DNA of 64,000 nt, from the NCBI RefSeq assembly GCF_001981305.1, contig NZ_MSCW01000008.1, positions 1-64,000 of the forward strand, written 5' to 3'. The stretch comes from Marinobacter lutaoensis (GTDB lineage: Bacteria; Pseudomonadota; Gammaproteobacteria; Pseudomonadales; Oleiphilaceae). Position 1 is the stretch's first letter; every line of letters starts with the position of its first letter. The notes under the pieces were generated by a model that searched no databases, was not told the DNA's origin, and saw only the letters and a program-made list of their open reading frames with translations. Position numbers and translations under genes: made by a program. Shown here piece after piece: positions 17,011 through 30,942 of the stretch.

Positions 17011-18759
17011 GTGGCCGACTTGTCCGATCACGGAGCACAGTCAAAGTGGCGTCGCAGGCTTGCCGCCGGCATGAAGGCCTGGCGGTTTGGCTCCGTGCTG
17101 GGCGCGTTTTTGCTGGTGGTCGGTGTATTGGGCTGGCGCCTGGTTGACCTCCAGGTGGTCGATAAGGACTTTCTCCGCAAGCAGGGGGATGTCCGGACCA
17201 TACGGGTGGAAACGATCGACGCCCATCGCGGCGTGATTCTGGATCGCCACGGTGAACCGCTGGCGGTCAGTACACCGGTCCAGACCGTCTGGGCCAATCC
17301 CTCGGAAATGGATCCGGATGAGCCCCGCCTGGCCAACCTCGCGCGTTTGCTGGACCTGAACGAAGCCCGGCTGCGCGAGCGCCTACGTTCCTACGCCTCC
17401 CGGGAGTTCATTTATCTGCGCCGTAAAATTCAGCCGTCGCTGGCACGCCAGGTGATGGACCTGAACATCGCCGGTGTCTACAGTCGCCAGGAGTATCGCC
17501 GCTATTATCCCGCCGGTGAGGTGACGGCCCATGTGGTCGGCTTCACCAACATCGACGAGCATGGCCAGGAAGGCATTGAGCTGGCCTACGACCAGTGGCT
17601 GTCCGGGGAGCCCGGCCGCAAGCGTGTGCTCAAGGACAACCGGGGCCGGGTCATCAAGGACCTGACTCTGATCCGCGACGCCCAGCCGGGGCATGATCTG
17701 TCGCTCAGTATTGATCTGCGCCTGCAGTACCTCGCCTATCGCGAGTTGAAAGCGGTGGTCAGCGCCCATCATGCTCATGGCGGTACGCTGGTGATGCTGG
17801 ATGTGGACACCGGTGAGGTCCTGGCCATGGTCAATCAGGGCTCCTACAACCCGAACGACCGCAGCCAGCTGGCGCCGGAAAATCTTCGCAACAAGGCCCT
17901 CACCGACCTGTTCGAACCGGGCTCCACCATGAAGCCCGTCAGCATGGCCGCCGCCCTCGAGTCCGGGCGCTATCCGGTCAACACCACCATCGACACCTCG
18001 CCGGGCTACCGCCGGTTCGGTCGGTTCACGATCCGGGATCACCGCAACTATGGCGTTTTGTCGTTGACCGACATCATCGTCAAGTCCAGTAACGTTGGCA
18101 TCAGTAAGATCGCCACCGAGCTGGGTGGCGATCTGATCCGCGACCTGTACGCCCGCATGGGCTTCGGCCAGCCCACCGGTGTCGGTTTCCCCGGCGAGGC
18201 GGTGGGGGTGCTGCCGGCGCCGCCGAAGTGGCGGCCGGTGGAAGAGGCCACCATGTCTTATGGCTACGGAATGAGTGTCAACGCGTTGCAGTTGGCCCAG
18301 GCGTACATGGTCCTGGCCAATGGCGGCATCCGCTACCCGCTCAGCCTGATCAAGGTGGACGAGCCACCGGTGGGGGAACGGGTACTGTCGGAGAAGGTCA
18401 CATATCAGGTGCGTGAAATGCTACGGCAAGTGGTGGAACGGGGTACCGGAACCCGGGCGCGCCCGGGCTTCTATTCGGCTGGCGGCAAAACCGGAACCGT
18501 TCACCTGGTGGGCTCCCATGGCTATGAAGACAGCCAGTACAAGGCGATCTTCGCCGGCATGGCGCCGATCGAGGACCCGAGAATCGTGACGGTGGTGGCC
18601 GTGGACGCGCCTCAGTCCGGTGAATACTACGGCGGCGAAGTGGCTGCTCCGGTATTTGCCCGGGTCATGAGCGACGCCCTGAGATTGCTCAACGTGAAGC
18701 CGGAGCTGGACGTGTCCGGGTCCGGCGAGGCCCCGGGTTCGGTCGGGGCGAGGGGGTAA
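17011..18759 (+). CDS. ftsI: Peptidoglycan D,D-transpeptidase FtsI (PBP3)
   Basis: FtsI is the septum-specific transpeptidase. The 582-residue frame has a transmembrane anchor at about 27-47, a dimerisation/pedestal domain (RGVILDRHGEPLAVSTPV near 73-90), and a penicillin-binding domain. The three active-site motifs are STMK (S305-K308), SSN (359-361) and KTG (493-495). The start is uncertain: GTG at 17011 has an AGG too close to serve, while ATG at 17071 (MKAWRFGSVLG) would give a very short cytoplasmic end. I keep the longer form. The C-terminal Gly/Ser/Pro tail after residue 570 is probably disordered. Confidence 0.96.
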   Translation: MADLSDHGAQSKWRRRLAAGMKAWRFGSVLGAFLLVVGVLGWRLVDLQVVDKDFLRKQGDVRTIRVETIDAHRGVILDRHGEPLAVSTPVQTVWANPSEMDPDEPRLANLARLLDLNEARLRERLRSYASREFIYLRRKIQPSLARQVMDLNIAGVYSRQEYRRYYPAGEVTAHVVGFTNIDEHGQEGIELAYDQWLSGEPGRKRVLKDNRGRVIKDLTLIRDAQPGHDLSLSIDLRLQYLAYRELKAVVSAHHAHGGTLVMLDVDTGEVLAMVNQGSYNPNDRSQLAPENLRNKALTDLFEPGSTMKPVSMAAALESGRYPVNTTIDTSPGYRRFGRFTIRDHRNYGVLSLTDIIVKSSNVGISKIATELGGDLIRDLYARMGFGQPTGVGFPGEAVGVLPAPPKWRPVEEATMSYGYGMSVNALQLAQAYMVLANGGIRYPLSLIKVDEPPVGERVLSEKVTYQVREMLRQVVERGTGTRARPGFYSAGGKTGTVHLVGSHGYEDSQYKAIFAGMAPIEDPRIVTVVAVDAPQSGEYYGGEVAAPVFARVMSDALRLLNVKPELDVSGSGEAPGSVGARG

Positions 18760-18762
18760 GCT

Positions 18763-20247
18763 GTGTGCATCACATCTCTCAGCACCCTGTTGCATGGCAT
18801 TGTCGATGTGCCCTCGGTGTTTGATGCCACCATCCACGGGCTCGTCAGCGACAGCCGTGAGGTCCGCCCCGGCGATGCCTTCGTGGCGGTATCCGGGGCG
18901 CGAACACCGGCCGATCGCTATGTGGATCAGGCCATTGCGGCCGGGGCCAACGTAGTGCTTTTGGAAACGGACGCGCCTCGGGCCTGTTTCGAGCGGCGGG
19001 GAGCCCTGGTGGTTCCTGTGCCCGGTCTCAAGCAAAATCTCGGTCGGATCGCTGACCGCTTTTTTGAACATCCATCCCGCCGGCTGCGGTTGATCGGTGT
19101 CACCGGGACCAATGGCAAGACCTCGGTGAGTCAGTACATTGCCCGGTTGCTTGGCGACACCGGCACACCCTGCGGCGTCCTGGGGACCCTGGGATATGGC
19201 ATGCCGGGAGCCTTGCTGCCGGCCACGCATACCACGCCGGACGTGGTGCAGATCAATCGGATCCTGCACCGGATTCTGGACAAGGGCGCGCGCGCCGCCG
19301 CCATGGAAGTGTCCTCCCATGCCCTGGATCAGGGGCGGGTGGACGGTCTTACCATGACGGGCGCCGTCTTTACCAATCTGACCCGCGACCACTTGGACTA
19401 CCACGGTTCCATGGAGGCCTATGGCGCCGCCAAGGCCAAACTGTTCACCCGCGAGGGGCTGCATTTTGCCGTGATCAATTTCGATGACCCGTTTGGTCGC
19501 CAGTTGTATGGCCAGCTGGACGGGCGTTGTGACCGAGTTCGTTACAGCCTCCACGAGTCCCAGACCGAGCTGTGGCTGCAGGACTTCCGCCCGACCGAGG
19601 GCGGTTTCGAGGCGCAGGTGGATGGTCAGTGGGGGCGCTTCGACATCCAGGTACCGCTGATGGGGAGTTTCAATGCCAGCAACGTGCTGGCCGCCATGGC
19701 CGCCGTTCTGACCCTGGGGGTGCCGGTCGAGCGGGTGCGGGGAGCGGTCGCGCGCCTGACGCCTCCGCCCGGGCGCCTGGAAGTGTTCGGCAATGGCGAC
19801 GGGGTCCGGGTCGTAGTCGACTACGCCCACACTCCGGATGCCCTGGCCAATGCGCTGGCGGCCTTGCGGCCTCACGTGTCGGGCCGACTGATCTGCGTGT
19901 TCGGCTGTGGCGGCGACCGGGACCGGGGCAAGCGCCCGGACATGGCGCGGGAAGCGGAAGCGGTGGCGGACTGGGTGATCGTGACCGACGACAACCCCCG
20001 AACCGAGGCGCCGGCGGCCATTGTCGCGGACATCCTTGAGGGATTCCGCCATCCGGACCGTGTGGCCGTGATCCATGACCGGGCAGAGGCCATCCGGCGG
20101 GCCATCGCCTCGGCGGTGCCGGGTGACTTGGTACTGGTGGCTGGCAAGGGGCATGAAGATTACCAAGAGATTCAGGGGCAGAAGCTGCCATTCAGCGACG
20201 CGGAGCATGTACGCCACTGCTTGAACCTGAACGGAGGTGTGGCATGA
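18763..20247 (+). CDS. murE: UDP-MurNAc-tripeptide synthetase (meso-DAP ligase)
   Basis: MurE adds the third residue of the peptidoglycan stem peptide in the cytoplasm. The 494 residues have the Mur-ligase ATP motif GTNGKTS (115-121) and the substrate motif DNPR (410-413), which marks meso-diaminopimelate rather than lysine specificity. The GTG start at 18763 has a strong GAGGGGG Shine-Dalgarno and lies three bases after the ftsI stop. It overlaps murF by four bases (ATGA at 20244). Confidence 0.97.
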   Translation: MCITSLSTLLHGIVDVPSVFDATIHGLVSDSREVRPGDAFVAVSGARTPADRYVDQAIAAGANVVLLETDAPRACFERRGALVVPVPGLKQNLGRIADRFFEHPSRRLRLIGVTGTNGKTSVSQYIARLLGDTGTPCGVLGTLGYGMPGALLPATHTTPDVVQINRILHRILDKGARAAAMEVSSHALDQGRVDGLTMTGAVFTNLTRDHLDYHGSMEAYGAAKAKLFTREGLHFAVINFDDPFGRQLYGQLDGRCDRVRYSLHESQTELWLQDFRPTEGGFEAQVDGQWGRFDIQVPLMGSFNASNVLAAMAAVLTLGVPVERVRGAVARLTPPPGRLEVFGNGDGVRVVVDYAHTPDALANALAALRPHVSGRLICVFGCGGDRDRGKRPDMAREAEAVADWVIVTDDNPRTEAPAAIVADILEGFRHPDRVAVIHDRAEAIRRAIASAVPGDLVLVAGKGHEDYQEIQGQKLPFSDAEHVRHCLNLNGGVA

Positions 20248-21632
20248 TGCGCGCCTTTTCCCTGGCGGAGGCCCGGCAATGGCTGGGCCTGGCGCCGGAT
20301 CCGGGGACCGGGCTGTTGTCCTTCACCGGAGTTTGCACCGATACCCGGCGCCTGCAGCCGGGAGACCTGTTTGTGGCGTTGCGGGGCGACCGTTTCGACG
20401 GCCACCGCTTCCTTTCACAGGCCCGAGCCACCGGTGCGGTGGCCGCCGTGGTGGAAACGCCGGATCCGGCAGTGGCGCTGCCCCAGTTGGTGGTGCCGGA
20501 CGCGGTCCAGGCGCTGGCCCGCCTGGCGCTTGGCAACCGGAACGAAAGCCAGGTCGGGCTGGTGGCCGTCACCGGCAGCAGTGGCAAGACCACCGTCCGG
20601 GAGATGACCGCGTCGATCCTGTCGGAAATGGGGCCGACCCTGGCGACCGAAGGCAATCTCAACAACCACATTGGGGTGCCCCTGACCCTGTTCCGGCTGG
20701 CACCGGAACACCGTTTTGCCGCAGTGGAGCTGGGCGCCAGTGGCCTGGGTGAGATTGCCCATACCGTGGCCATCGTCCGCCCCCGGGTGGTGATTCTGAC
20801 CAATGCCGGTCAGGCCCATCTGGAAGGTTTCGGCAGTTACGACAACATTGTCCGGGCCAAGGGCGAGATCATCGAAGGGGTGACCCCGGGGGGACTGGTG
20901 CTGCTGAACCGGGATGATCCCGCCTTCGCGCGCTGGCGCGAACGGGCGGGGAAGCGCCGGGTAGCCTGCGTCAGTGCTCAGGGACACCCGGAAGCGGATT
21001 ACGTGATCACCGGTGCCACCATGACCGGCGAGGGGCAGCGCCTGTCCGTCTCCGGCCCGAACGGGTGGCACAGTGAACCGGTGCTGCCGCTGCTGGGAGA
21101 GCACAACCGGCTCAACGCCCTGTTGGCCGTAGCGGCCGCCCGGGAGCTGGGGGCCTCGGACGCTCAGGTGATCGCTGGCCTGCAAGCGGTTAAGCCGGTG
21201 CCCGGCCGTCTCCAGCCCCTGACCTTGACCAAGGACCTGACGGTCATTGACGACAGTTACAACGCGAATCCGGCCTCGATGAAAGCGGCGCTGGCGGTAC
21301 TGGCCGGTTTCCCTGGGCAGCGTATCGCGGTGCTGGGTGCCATGGCGGAACTGGGGACGGAGGCCCGGCGCTGGCACCAGGATGTGGGGGCCACGGCGCG
21401 GGCGTGCGGCATCGAACGTCTGCTCGTGGTGGGGCCGGGCTGCGAAGGGTATCTGGAAGGGTATGGACCGGCGGCGGAGTTTCATCCCGGACACGAGGCC
21501 GCGGTCGCCGCCATTTTGCGCCATCAGGCGGGGCCGACCACCGTGCTGGTGAAGGGATCCCGAAGTTCCGCCATGGATCGCGTGGTGGATGGGTTGAAAG
21601 AAAAGGTGAACAACGCATGCTGCTCTGGCTGA
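20244..21632 (+). CDS. murF: UDP-MurNAc-tripeptide:D-Ala-D-Ala ligase
   Basis: MurF completes the stem peptide by adding D-Ala-D-Ala, made by the ddlB product encoded further on. The 462 residues have the ATP motif GSSGKTT (111-117), [15 protein letters not shown], and the C-terminal-domain opening [17 protein letters not shown] typical of MurF. Tight coupling on both sides: it overlaps murE by four bases and its end overlaps mraY by 16 bases. Confidence 0.97.
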   Translation: MMRAFSLAEARQWLGLAPDPGTGLLSFTGVCTDTRRLQPGDLFVALRGDRFDGHRFLSQARATGAVAAVVETPDPAVALPQLVVPDAVQALARLALGNRNESQVGLVAVTGSSGKTTVREMTASILSEMGPTLATEGNLNNHIGVPLTLFRLAPEHRFAAVELGASGLGEIAHTVAIVRPRVVILTNAGQAHLEGFGSYDNIVRAKGEIIEGVTPGGLVLLNRDDPAFARWRERAGKRRVACVSAQGHPEADYVITGATMTGEGQRLSVSGPNGWHSEPVLPLLGEHNRLNALLAVAAARELGASDAQVIAGLQAVKPVPGRLQPLTLTKDLTVIDDSYNANPASMKAALAVLAGFPGQRIAVLGAMAELGTEARRWHQDVGATARACGIERLLVVGPGCEGYLEGYGPAAEFHPGHEAAVAAILRHQAGPTTVLVKGSRSSAMDRVVDGLKEKVNNACCSG

Positions 21633-22702
21633 CAGAGATACTCTCACAGTACTTTTCCGCGCTGACGGTGTTTCAGTATCTGACGCTGCGCGCGATTCTC
21701 GGTATCTTGACGGCGCTGTTGCTGTCGCTGGTGATCGGGCCGACCATGATCCGCAAGCTGAGTCAGTACCAGATCGGCCAGGCGGTACGCGACGACGGCC
21801 CCAAAACGCACCTGAGCAAGGCCGGCACGCCCACCATGGGCGGCGCTTTGATTCTGGTGGCCATTGCTGTGAGCACGCTGCTTTGGGCGGACCTGAGCAA
21901 TCGTTATGTCTGGATCACCCTGCTGGTCACCTTGATGTTCGGCGCCATCGGCTGGGTCGACGACTATCGCAAGGTGGTGGAACGCAATCCCCGGGGCCTG
22001 CCTGCCCGCTGGAAGTATTTTTGGCAGTCGGTGATTGGCGCCGGCGCGGCCATCCTGCTGTTTTACAGTTCCGCGCTGCCCCAGGAAACGTCCCTGTACG
22101 TGCCGTTCGTCAAACAGGTCTCCCTGACGCTGGGGCCGGTGATGTTCGTGCTGCTGTCCTATTTCGTGATTGTCGGCAGCAGCAATGCCGTCAACCTGAC
22201 CGACGGCCTCGACGGCCTGGCAATCATGCCGACGGTGATGGTGGCCGGTGCGCTCGCCATCTTTGCATACGTGTCCGGCCATGCCCAGTTCGCCAATTAT
22301 CTGCTGATTCCCCACCTGCCGGGGACCGGCGAGCTGATCGTCTTCTGTGGCGCCATTGTCGGCGCCGGTCTCGGTTTTCTGTGGTTCAACACCTACCCGG
22401 CCCAGGTTTTCATGGGGGATGTGGGCGCGCTGGCTCTCGGTGCCGCGTTGGGGGTGGTCGCGGTCATCGTGCGCCAGGAAATCGTGCTGTTCATCATGGG
22501 CGGTGTGTTCGTGATGGAGACCATTTCCGTCATCCTGCAGGTGGCGTCGTACCGGCTGACCGGCCGGCGCATCTTCCGGATGGCCCCCCTGCATCACCAT
22601 TTCGAACTTAAGGGTTGGCCGGAGCCCCGGGTCATCGTGCGCTTTTGGGTGGTCACGGTGGTGCTGGTGCTGATCGGCTTGGCCAGCCTGAAGATTCGGT
22701 AG
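21617..22702 (+). CDS. mraY: Phospho-MurNAc-pentapeptide-transferase (lipid I synthase)
   Basis: MraY transfers phospho-MurNAc-pentapeptide to undecaprenyl phosphate at the inner membrane. The 361 residues form about ten transmembrane helices. Catalytic-loop segments are [33 protein letters not shown] and [15 protein letters not shown], all hallmarks of MraY. The chosen ATG at 21617 lies inside the end of murF and gives the standard N-terminus [20 protein letters not shown]. Confidence 0.97.
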   Translation: MLLWLTEILSQYFSALTVFQYLTLRAILGILTALLLSLVIGPTMIRKLSQYQIGQAVRDDGPKTHLSKAGTPTMGGALILVAIAVSTLLWADLSNRYVWITLLVTLMFGAIGWVDDYRKVVERNPRGLPARWKYFWQSVIGAGAAILLFYSSALPQETSLYVPFVKQVSLTLGPVMFVLLSYFVIVGSSNAVNLTDGLDGLAIMPTVMVAGALAIFAYVSGHAQFANYLLIPHLPGTGELIVFCGAIVGAGLGFLWFNTYPAQVFMGDVGALALGAALGVVAVIVRQEIVLFIMGGVFVMETISVILQVASYRLTGRRIFRMAPLHHHFELKGWPEPRVIVRFWVVTVVLVLIGLASLKIR

Positions 22703-22715
22703 GAGCAGCAGGTTT

Positions 22716-24059
22716 ATGGGCGTCATTGCATCGGATCGTCGCACACTGGTGGTCGGGCTCGGGAAGACCGGGCTTTCGGTGGTGCGTCATCTGTCGGCGC
22801 AGGGGCGGGCGTTTGCGGTGGCCGACAACCGATCGAGCCCGCCTGGGCTGGCCGAGTTGAAGGCTGGGTGGCCGGATGTGCCGGTTTACCTCGGGCCGTT
22901 CGATGCCGAACGCTTTGCCCAGTTCAACGAACTGGTGGTCAGTCCTGGTATCAGCATCGCGGAACCGGCCATCGCTGCGGCGGTGGCTTCAGGCGCCCGG
23001 ATCCGGGGTGACATCGACCTGTTTGCCGAGGTGGCGGATGCTCCGGTGGTGGCGATTACCGGTTCCAACGGCAAGACCACGGTGACCACGCTGGTCGGCG
23101 AGATGGCCCGGGCCGCCGGGCGCAAGGTGGCGGTTGGCGGCAACATCGGCACGCCGGCGCTGGATCTGTTGGGGCAGGGCGCGGAGCTGTATGTGCTGGA
23201 ACTGTCGAGCTTCCAGCTGGAAACCACCGACCGGCTCAATGCGCTGGTGGCGACGATCCTCAATGTCAGCGATGACCATATGGACCGCTATCCGAACAAG
23301 ATGGCGTATTTCCAGGCCAAGCAGCGGATTTTCCGGGGGGCCCGGCATGCGGTGGTCAACCTGGACGATCCGCTGAGCACACCCATGGTACGGGATGGCC
23401 TTGCCGTGCATTGCTACGGCTTCCATCGGGTCAATCCGGAGACCTTCAGCACCCGGGACGACGATCAGGGCACCTGGATCACCTATGGGTTCGACAACCT
23501 GCTGCTGACCCGTGAGCTGAAACTGATGGGGCAGCACAACGTCAGTAATGTGATGGCTGCGCTGGCGCTGGGGCGGGTGGCGGGCCTGCCGATGGCGGCG
23601 ATGTTGGCGGTGGTTCGGGAATTCCGTGGCCTGCCGCACCGGTGCGAGTTTGTGCGCAGCCTTGATGGCGTCGACTACATCAACGACTCCAAGGGCACCA
23701 ACGTGGGGGCCACGGTCGCGGCCATCCAGAGCCTGATGCCGGAACAGGGACAGGTGGTGCTGATTGCCGGTGGCGATGGTAAGGGCGCCGATTTCTCGCC
23801 CATGGCTGAACCGGTTGCCCGCTGCTGCCGGCGGGTCCTCGTTCTGGGGGCCGATGCCGACCGCCTGGCGTCCGCCCTGGCCGACACCGTTCCGGTGGAG
23901 CGGGTCGGCAGTCTGGATGAGGCCGTGGCGCGAGCCCGAGCGGTGGCTCGGCCGGGCGACCGGGTGTTGCTGTCCCCGGCCTGCGCCAGTTTCGACATGT
24001 TCCGGGACTATCAGGACCGGGGTGACCAGTTCCGGCAACGGGTGGAGGCGCTGTTGTGA
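22716..24059 (+). CDS. murD: UDP-MurNAc-L-Ala:D-Glu ligase
   Basis: MurD adds D-glutamate to UDP-MurNAc-L-alanine. The 447 residues have the N-terminal Rossmann-like UDP domain (LVVGLGKTGLSVVRHL), the ATP motif GSNGKTT (116-122), DDHMDRYPNKMAYF, and the C-terminal DYINDSKGTNVGAT and LLSPACASFDMFRDYQDRGDQF blocks. Its stop overlaps the ftsW start. Confidence 0.97.
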   Translation: MGVIASDRRTLVVGLGKTGLSVVRHLSAQGRAFAVADNRSSPPGLAELKAGWPDVPVYLGPFDAERFAQFNELVVSPGISIAEPAIAAAVASGARIRGDIDLFAEVADAPVVAITGSNGKTTVTTLVGEMARAAGRKVAVGGNIGTPALDLLGQGAELYVLELSSFQLETTDRLNALVATILNVSDDHMDRYPNKMAYFQAKQRIFRGARHAVVNLDDPLSTPMVRDGLAVHCYGFHRVNPETFSTRDDDQGTWITYGFDNLLLTRELKLMGQHNVSNVMAALALGRVAGLPMAAMLAVVREFRGLPHRCEFVRSLDGVDYINDSKGTNVGATVAAIQSLMPEQGQVVLIAGGDGKGADFSPMAEPVARCCRRVLVLGADADRLASALADTVPVERVGSLDEAVARARAVARPGDRVLLSPACASFDMFRDYQDRGDQFRQRVEALL

Positions 24060-25258
24060 TGCGTAGCGACACTCTGGTTCAGGACCGGTCTCCATGGCTG
24101 GGCGAGCTGCAACCGCTGCCGGCGCTGGTGATCAGCGCGGCGGCGCTGATGGTGATCGGTATCGTCATGATCGCCTCGGCGTCCATGGACATGGCGTCGG
24201 AGACGCTGGGCAATAGCTATCACTACGTGATCCGGCAGCTGCTGTTCGCAGCCCTGGGTTGCGCGCTGGCACTGGTGGCGGTGAATGTGCCGGTGGCCTG
24301 GTGGCAGCGCAGCGGCTGGTTGTTGCTGGGCATTGGGCTGCTGGTGCTGGTGCTGGTGCTGACCCCGCTGGGGCGGACCGTGAACGGCTCCACTCGCTGG
24401 ATTCCGTTCGGCCTGTTCAATGTACAGGTGTCCGAAGTGGCCAAGCTGTGCCTGATTGCCTATCTGGCCGGTTACGTGGTCCGGCGCCGGGAGGAACTGC
24501 TGAACACCTGGCCGGGCTTCCTGAAACCGCTGGTGGTGCTGGGCGTCGCGTCTGTGTTGCTGGTGATCCAGCCGGACTTCGGGGCAACGGTGGTGTTGGT
24601 TACCGCCGCCGCGGGCATGATTTTTCTCAGCGGCGTTCGGCTCAGCCGTTTTCTGCCGTTGATCGCGGTGCTCGTGGTGCTGGGGGTGGTGCTGGTGCTG
24701 ACCCAGCCCTACCGGCTGAAGCGGGTGGTGAGTTATCTGGATCCCTGGAAAGATCAGTTCGACAGTGGTTATCAGCTGACCCAGTCGCTGATTGCCTTCG
24801 GCCGGGGTGAGTGGGCCGGTGTCGGCCTGGGCAACTCCATCCAGAAGCTGTTTTATCTGCCGGAGGCCCACACCGATTTCATTTTCGCGATCATCGCGGA
24901 AGAGTTCGGCCTGTTCGGTTCGCTCACGGTGTTGGCCCTGTTTGCCGTACTGGTGGTGTCCGGCCTGGTCATCGCCCGGCGGGCGGAGCGGGCCGGCATG
25001 GAGTTTGGCGCCTGCTTCGCCTACGGCATCACCCTGCTGATCGGGCTGCAGGCGGGTATCAACATGGCGGTCAGTACCGGTTTGCTGCCCACCAAGGGGC
25101 TGACTCTGCCGCTGGTCAGCTATGGCGGCTCGAGTCTGATGATTTCCTGTATCTGCATTGGCGTGCTGGCCCGGATCGAGCTGGAGCGCCTGGACCAGGC
25201 ACGGGTTGCCCGGGAAGGACAGGGGAGCCGCCGACCGCGGAGAGGGGGGGCGTCATGA
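24056..25258 (+). CDS. ftsW: Peptidoglycan glycosyltransferase FtsW (SEDS family)
   Basis: FtsW polymerises septal glycan strands with FtsI. The 400-residue protein is a ten-helix SEDS protein. Family segments are NGSTRWIPFGLFNVQVSEVAKL, VIQPDFGATVVL, YQLTQSLIAFGRGEWAGVGLGNS, LPEAHTDFIFAIIAEEFG and LPTKGLTLPLVSYGGSSL. GTG at 24056 or ATG at 24059 can start it; the second ATG is the more usual choice and shortens the product by one residue. Both overlap the murD stop. Confidence 0.96.
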   Translation: MMRSDTLVQDRSPWLGELQPLPALVISAAALMVIGIVMIASASMDMASETLGNSYHYVIRQLLFAALGCALALVAVNVPVAWWQRSGWLLLGIGLLVLVLVLTPLGRTVNGSTRWIPFGLFNVQVSEVAKLCLIAYLAGYVVRRREELLNTWPGFLKPLVVLGVASVLLVIQPDFGATVVLVTAAAGMIFLSGVRLSRFLPLIAVLVVLGVVLVLTQPYRLKRVVSYLDPWKDQFDSGYQLTQSLIAFGRGEWAGVGLGNSIQKLFYLPEAHTDFIFAIIAEEFGLFGSLTVLALFAVLVVSGLVIARRAERAGMEFGACFAYGITLLIGLQAGINMAVSTGLLPTKGLTLPLVSYGGSSLMISCICIGVLARIELERLDQARVAREGQGSRRPRRGGAS

Positions 25259-26332
25259 CCCGGCCGCGTCGTTTCCTGATGATGGCCGGTGGCACCGGAG
25301 GGCACGTGTTCCCGGCCCTGGCGACCGCCCGCGCCCTGCAGGCCCTGGGGCATGAAGTGCACTGGCTGGGGGCCAGCGGCGGTATGGAACAGCGGCTGGT
25401 CGGGGAAACCGATATCCCGTTGTCGCTGATTCACGTGTCCGGCCTGAGGGGCAAGGGCAAGCTGGCGCTGGTGCTGGCGCCGTTCCGGCTGATGCGGGCG
25501 CTGGGTGAGGCATTTACGGTGCTGCGCAGGGTGCGTCCGGACTGTGTTGTCGGCATGGGGGGCTTTGTGACCGGCCCGGGTGGGCTGGCGGCCTGGCTGC
25601 GGGGAATCCCGCTGGTGATTCATGAGCAGAATGCCATCGCGGGGCTGACCAACCGTATCCTGGTGCGTTTTGCCAAGACGGTGCTGGAAGCCTTCCCCGG
25701 CAGTTTTGGCGCCGGGGTGGTGACCCGCTGTACCGGCAACCCGGTCCGCCAGGGGCTGACGGATCTGCCGGCTCCGGCGCAGCGTCTGGCCGGCCGGAGT
25801 GGCCGTCTGAAGTTGCTGGTGGTTGGCGGCAGCCTGGGGGCCCAGGTGTTCAATGAACGGGTACCGCAGGCACTGGCCCGGATTCCTGAGCCACAGCGTC
25901 CGGAAGTGCGTCACCAATGTGGCGAGCGGAACCTGGAGGCGGCCCGGGCAGCATATGAGGCGCAGGGGGTGACGGCGTCGGTAGAGCCGTTCATCAAGGA
26001 CATGGCCGCGGCTTACGCCTGGGCCGACGTCGTGCTCTGTCGTTCCGGGGCGCTGACGGTGTCGGAACTGTGCGCGGCGGGTGCGGCCTCGATACTGGTG
26101 CCGTTCCCCCATGCCGTCGACGACCATCAGACCGCCAACGCCCGCCAGCTGGTGGCCGCCGGCGCGGCGGTGCTGATACCCCAGCCCCGGTTTTCCGTCG
26201 AGGCCCTGACGGAGCTGCTGCAGGACCTGGCCGGGGACCGGGCCCGAATCGAGAATATGGCGACGGCCGCCCGCGAGCTGGCCCGCCCGGATGCAACGGA
26301 GAGAGTCGTGAATTACTGTCTGGAGGCCGCTC

Positions 26333-26340
<8 letters not shown>
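25255..26340 (+). CDS. murG: UDP-GlcNAc:undecaprenyl-PP-MurNAc-pentapeptide GlcNAc transferase (lipid II synthase)
   Basis: MurG adds GlcNAc to lipid I on the cytoplasmic face of the membrane. The 361 residues have the GGTGGH glycine loop at 12-17, [27 protein letters not shown], and the UDP-GlcNAc pocket [16 protein letters not shown] followed by [16 protein letters not shown]. The ATG at 25255 overlaps the ftsW stop by four bases and has a strong AGAGGGGGG Shine-Dalgarno. Confidence 0.97.
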
Positions 26341-29577
<3,237 letters not shown>

Positions 29578-29611
29578 AACTTAACGGCAGACCTACGGTT
29601 TGGTGAAACAC

Positions 29612-30847
29612 ATGTCATCGGTTGAAACGGAAAACATGATTGTGGGCCTGGACATCGGAACCTCGAAGGTGGTTGCGATCGTCGGCAAGCGCAAGATGGA
29701 CGGCACCATCGAAGTGGTGGGGATCGGTTCCCATCCGTCCCGGGGGCTCAAGCGTGGCGTGGTGGTCAATATCGAGACTACGGTCCAGGCCATTCAGCGC
29801 GCGGTGGAGGAGGCGGAGCTGATGGCAGGTTGCCGCATTCACTCGGTCTATGCCGGGATCGCCGGCAGCCACATCAAGAGCCTCAACTCCCACGGTATCG
29901 TGGCGATCCGTGACCGGGAAGTGACCCAGGCCGACATCGATCGTGTCATCGATGCGGCCCAAGCGGTGGCCATCCCTGCCGACCAGAAAATCCTGCACAT
30001 TCTGCCGCAGGAGTTCGTGATCGACAGCCAGGAAGGGATCAAGGAGCCCCTGGGCATGTCCGGCGTGCGGCTGGAGGCCAAAGTCCATCTGGTGACCTGC
30101 GCCGTCAACGCCGCCCAGAACATTGAAAAGTGCGTCAGGCGCTGCGGCCTGGAGGTGGACGACATCATCCTTGAGCAGCTGGCTTCCAGTCACGCCATCC
30201 TGACCGAGGACGAAAAGGAGCTGGGCGTGTGTGTGGTGGACATCGGTGGCGGTACCACCGACATCGCCGTGTTCACCGGTGGCGCCATCCGCCACACCGC
30301 AGTCATTCCCATCGCCGGTGACCAAGTGACCAACGACATCGCCATGGCCCTGCGGACACCGACCCAGAATGCCGAGGAAATCAAGATCAAGTATGCCTGC
30401 GCGCTGACCCAGCTGGCTGGGGCCGACGAGACCATTAAGGTCCCGAGTGTCGGCGACCGCCCGCCCCGGGACCTATCGCGTCAGGCACTGGCGGAAGTGG
30501 TGGAGCCCCGTTACGAGGAGCTGTTCACCCTGGTCCAGTCGGAGCTGCGCCGCTCCGGTTTCGAGGACCTGATTCCGGCGGGCATCGTATTGACTGGCGG
30601 CTCATCCACCATGGAAGGGGTGGTGGAGCTGGCGGAGGAAATCTTCCACATGCCGGTCCGGCTGGCTTCGCCGCAGGCCGTGTCCGGCATGACGGAGGTG
30701 GTCAACAACCCGATTTACGCCACCGGCGTGGGCTTGTTGATCCATGGCTTCCGGCAAATGGATCTTGGCCGGACGCCGGTGCTCAAGGGGGAAGATGCGC
30801 CCTCGTTGTTTGAGCGCATGAAGGCCTGGTTCACCGGTCATTTCTGA
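29612..30847 (+). CDS. ftsA: Cell division protein FtsA
   Basis: FtsA is the actin-like ATPase that anchors FtsZ to the membrane. The start at 29612 ([20 protein letters not shown]) matches known FtsA N-termini; upstream in-frame TTG and GTG codons at 29600 and 29603 add four residues of no evident value. The 411 residues show the phosphate-1 loop [14 protein letters not shown], the SHI-type 1C-domain region, [14 protein letters not shown], and [13 protein letters not shown]. The C-terminal end ([14 protein letters not shown]) is an amphipathic membrane-targeting helix. Confidence 0.97.
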   Translation: MSSVETENMIVGLDIGTSKVVAIVGKRKMDGTIEVVGIGSHPSRGLKRGVVVNIETTVQAIQRAVEEAELMAGCRIHSVYAGIAGSHIKSLNSHGIVAIRDREVTQADIDRVIDAAQAVAIPADQKILHILPQEFVIDSQEGIKEPLGMSGVRLEAKVHLVTCAVNAAQNIEKCVRRCGLEVDDIILEQLASSHAILTEDEKELGVCVVDIGGGTTDIAVFTGGAIRHTAVIPIAGDQVTNDIAMALRTPTQNAEEIKIKYACALTQLAGADETIKVPSVGDRPPRDLSRQALAEVVEPRYEELFTLVQSELRRSGFEDLIPAGIVLTGGSSTMEGVVELAEEIFHMPVRLASPQAVSGMTEVVNNPIYATGVGLLIHGFRQMDLGRTPVLKGEDAPSLFERMKAWFTGHF

Positions 30848-30942
30848 TTGGCCGGACGGGCAGTACACGAAGGTATCTCGAACAGACAAAACTCGATAAG
30901 CGGCCTGGACAAGGCCGCAGACAGCACGAAGGAGTAAGGGAA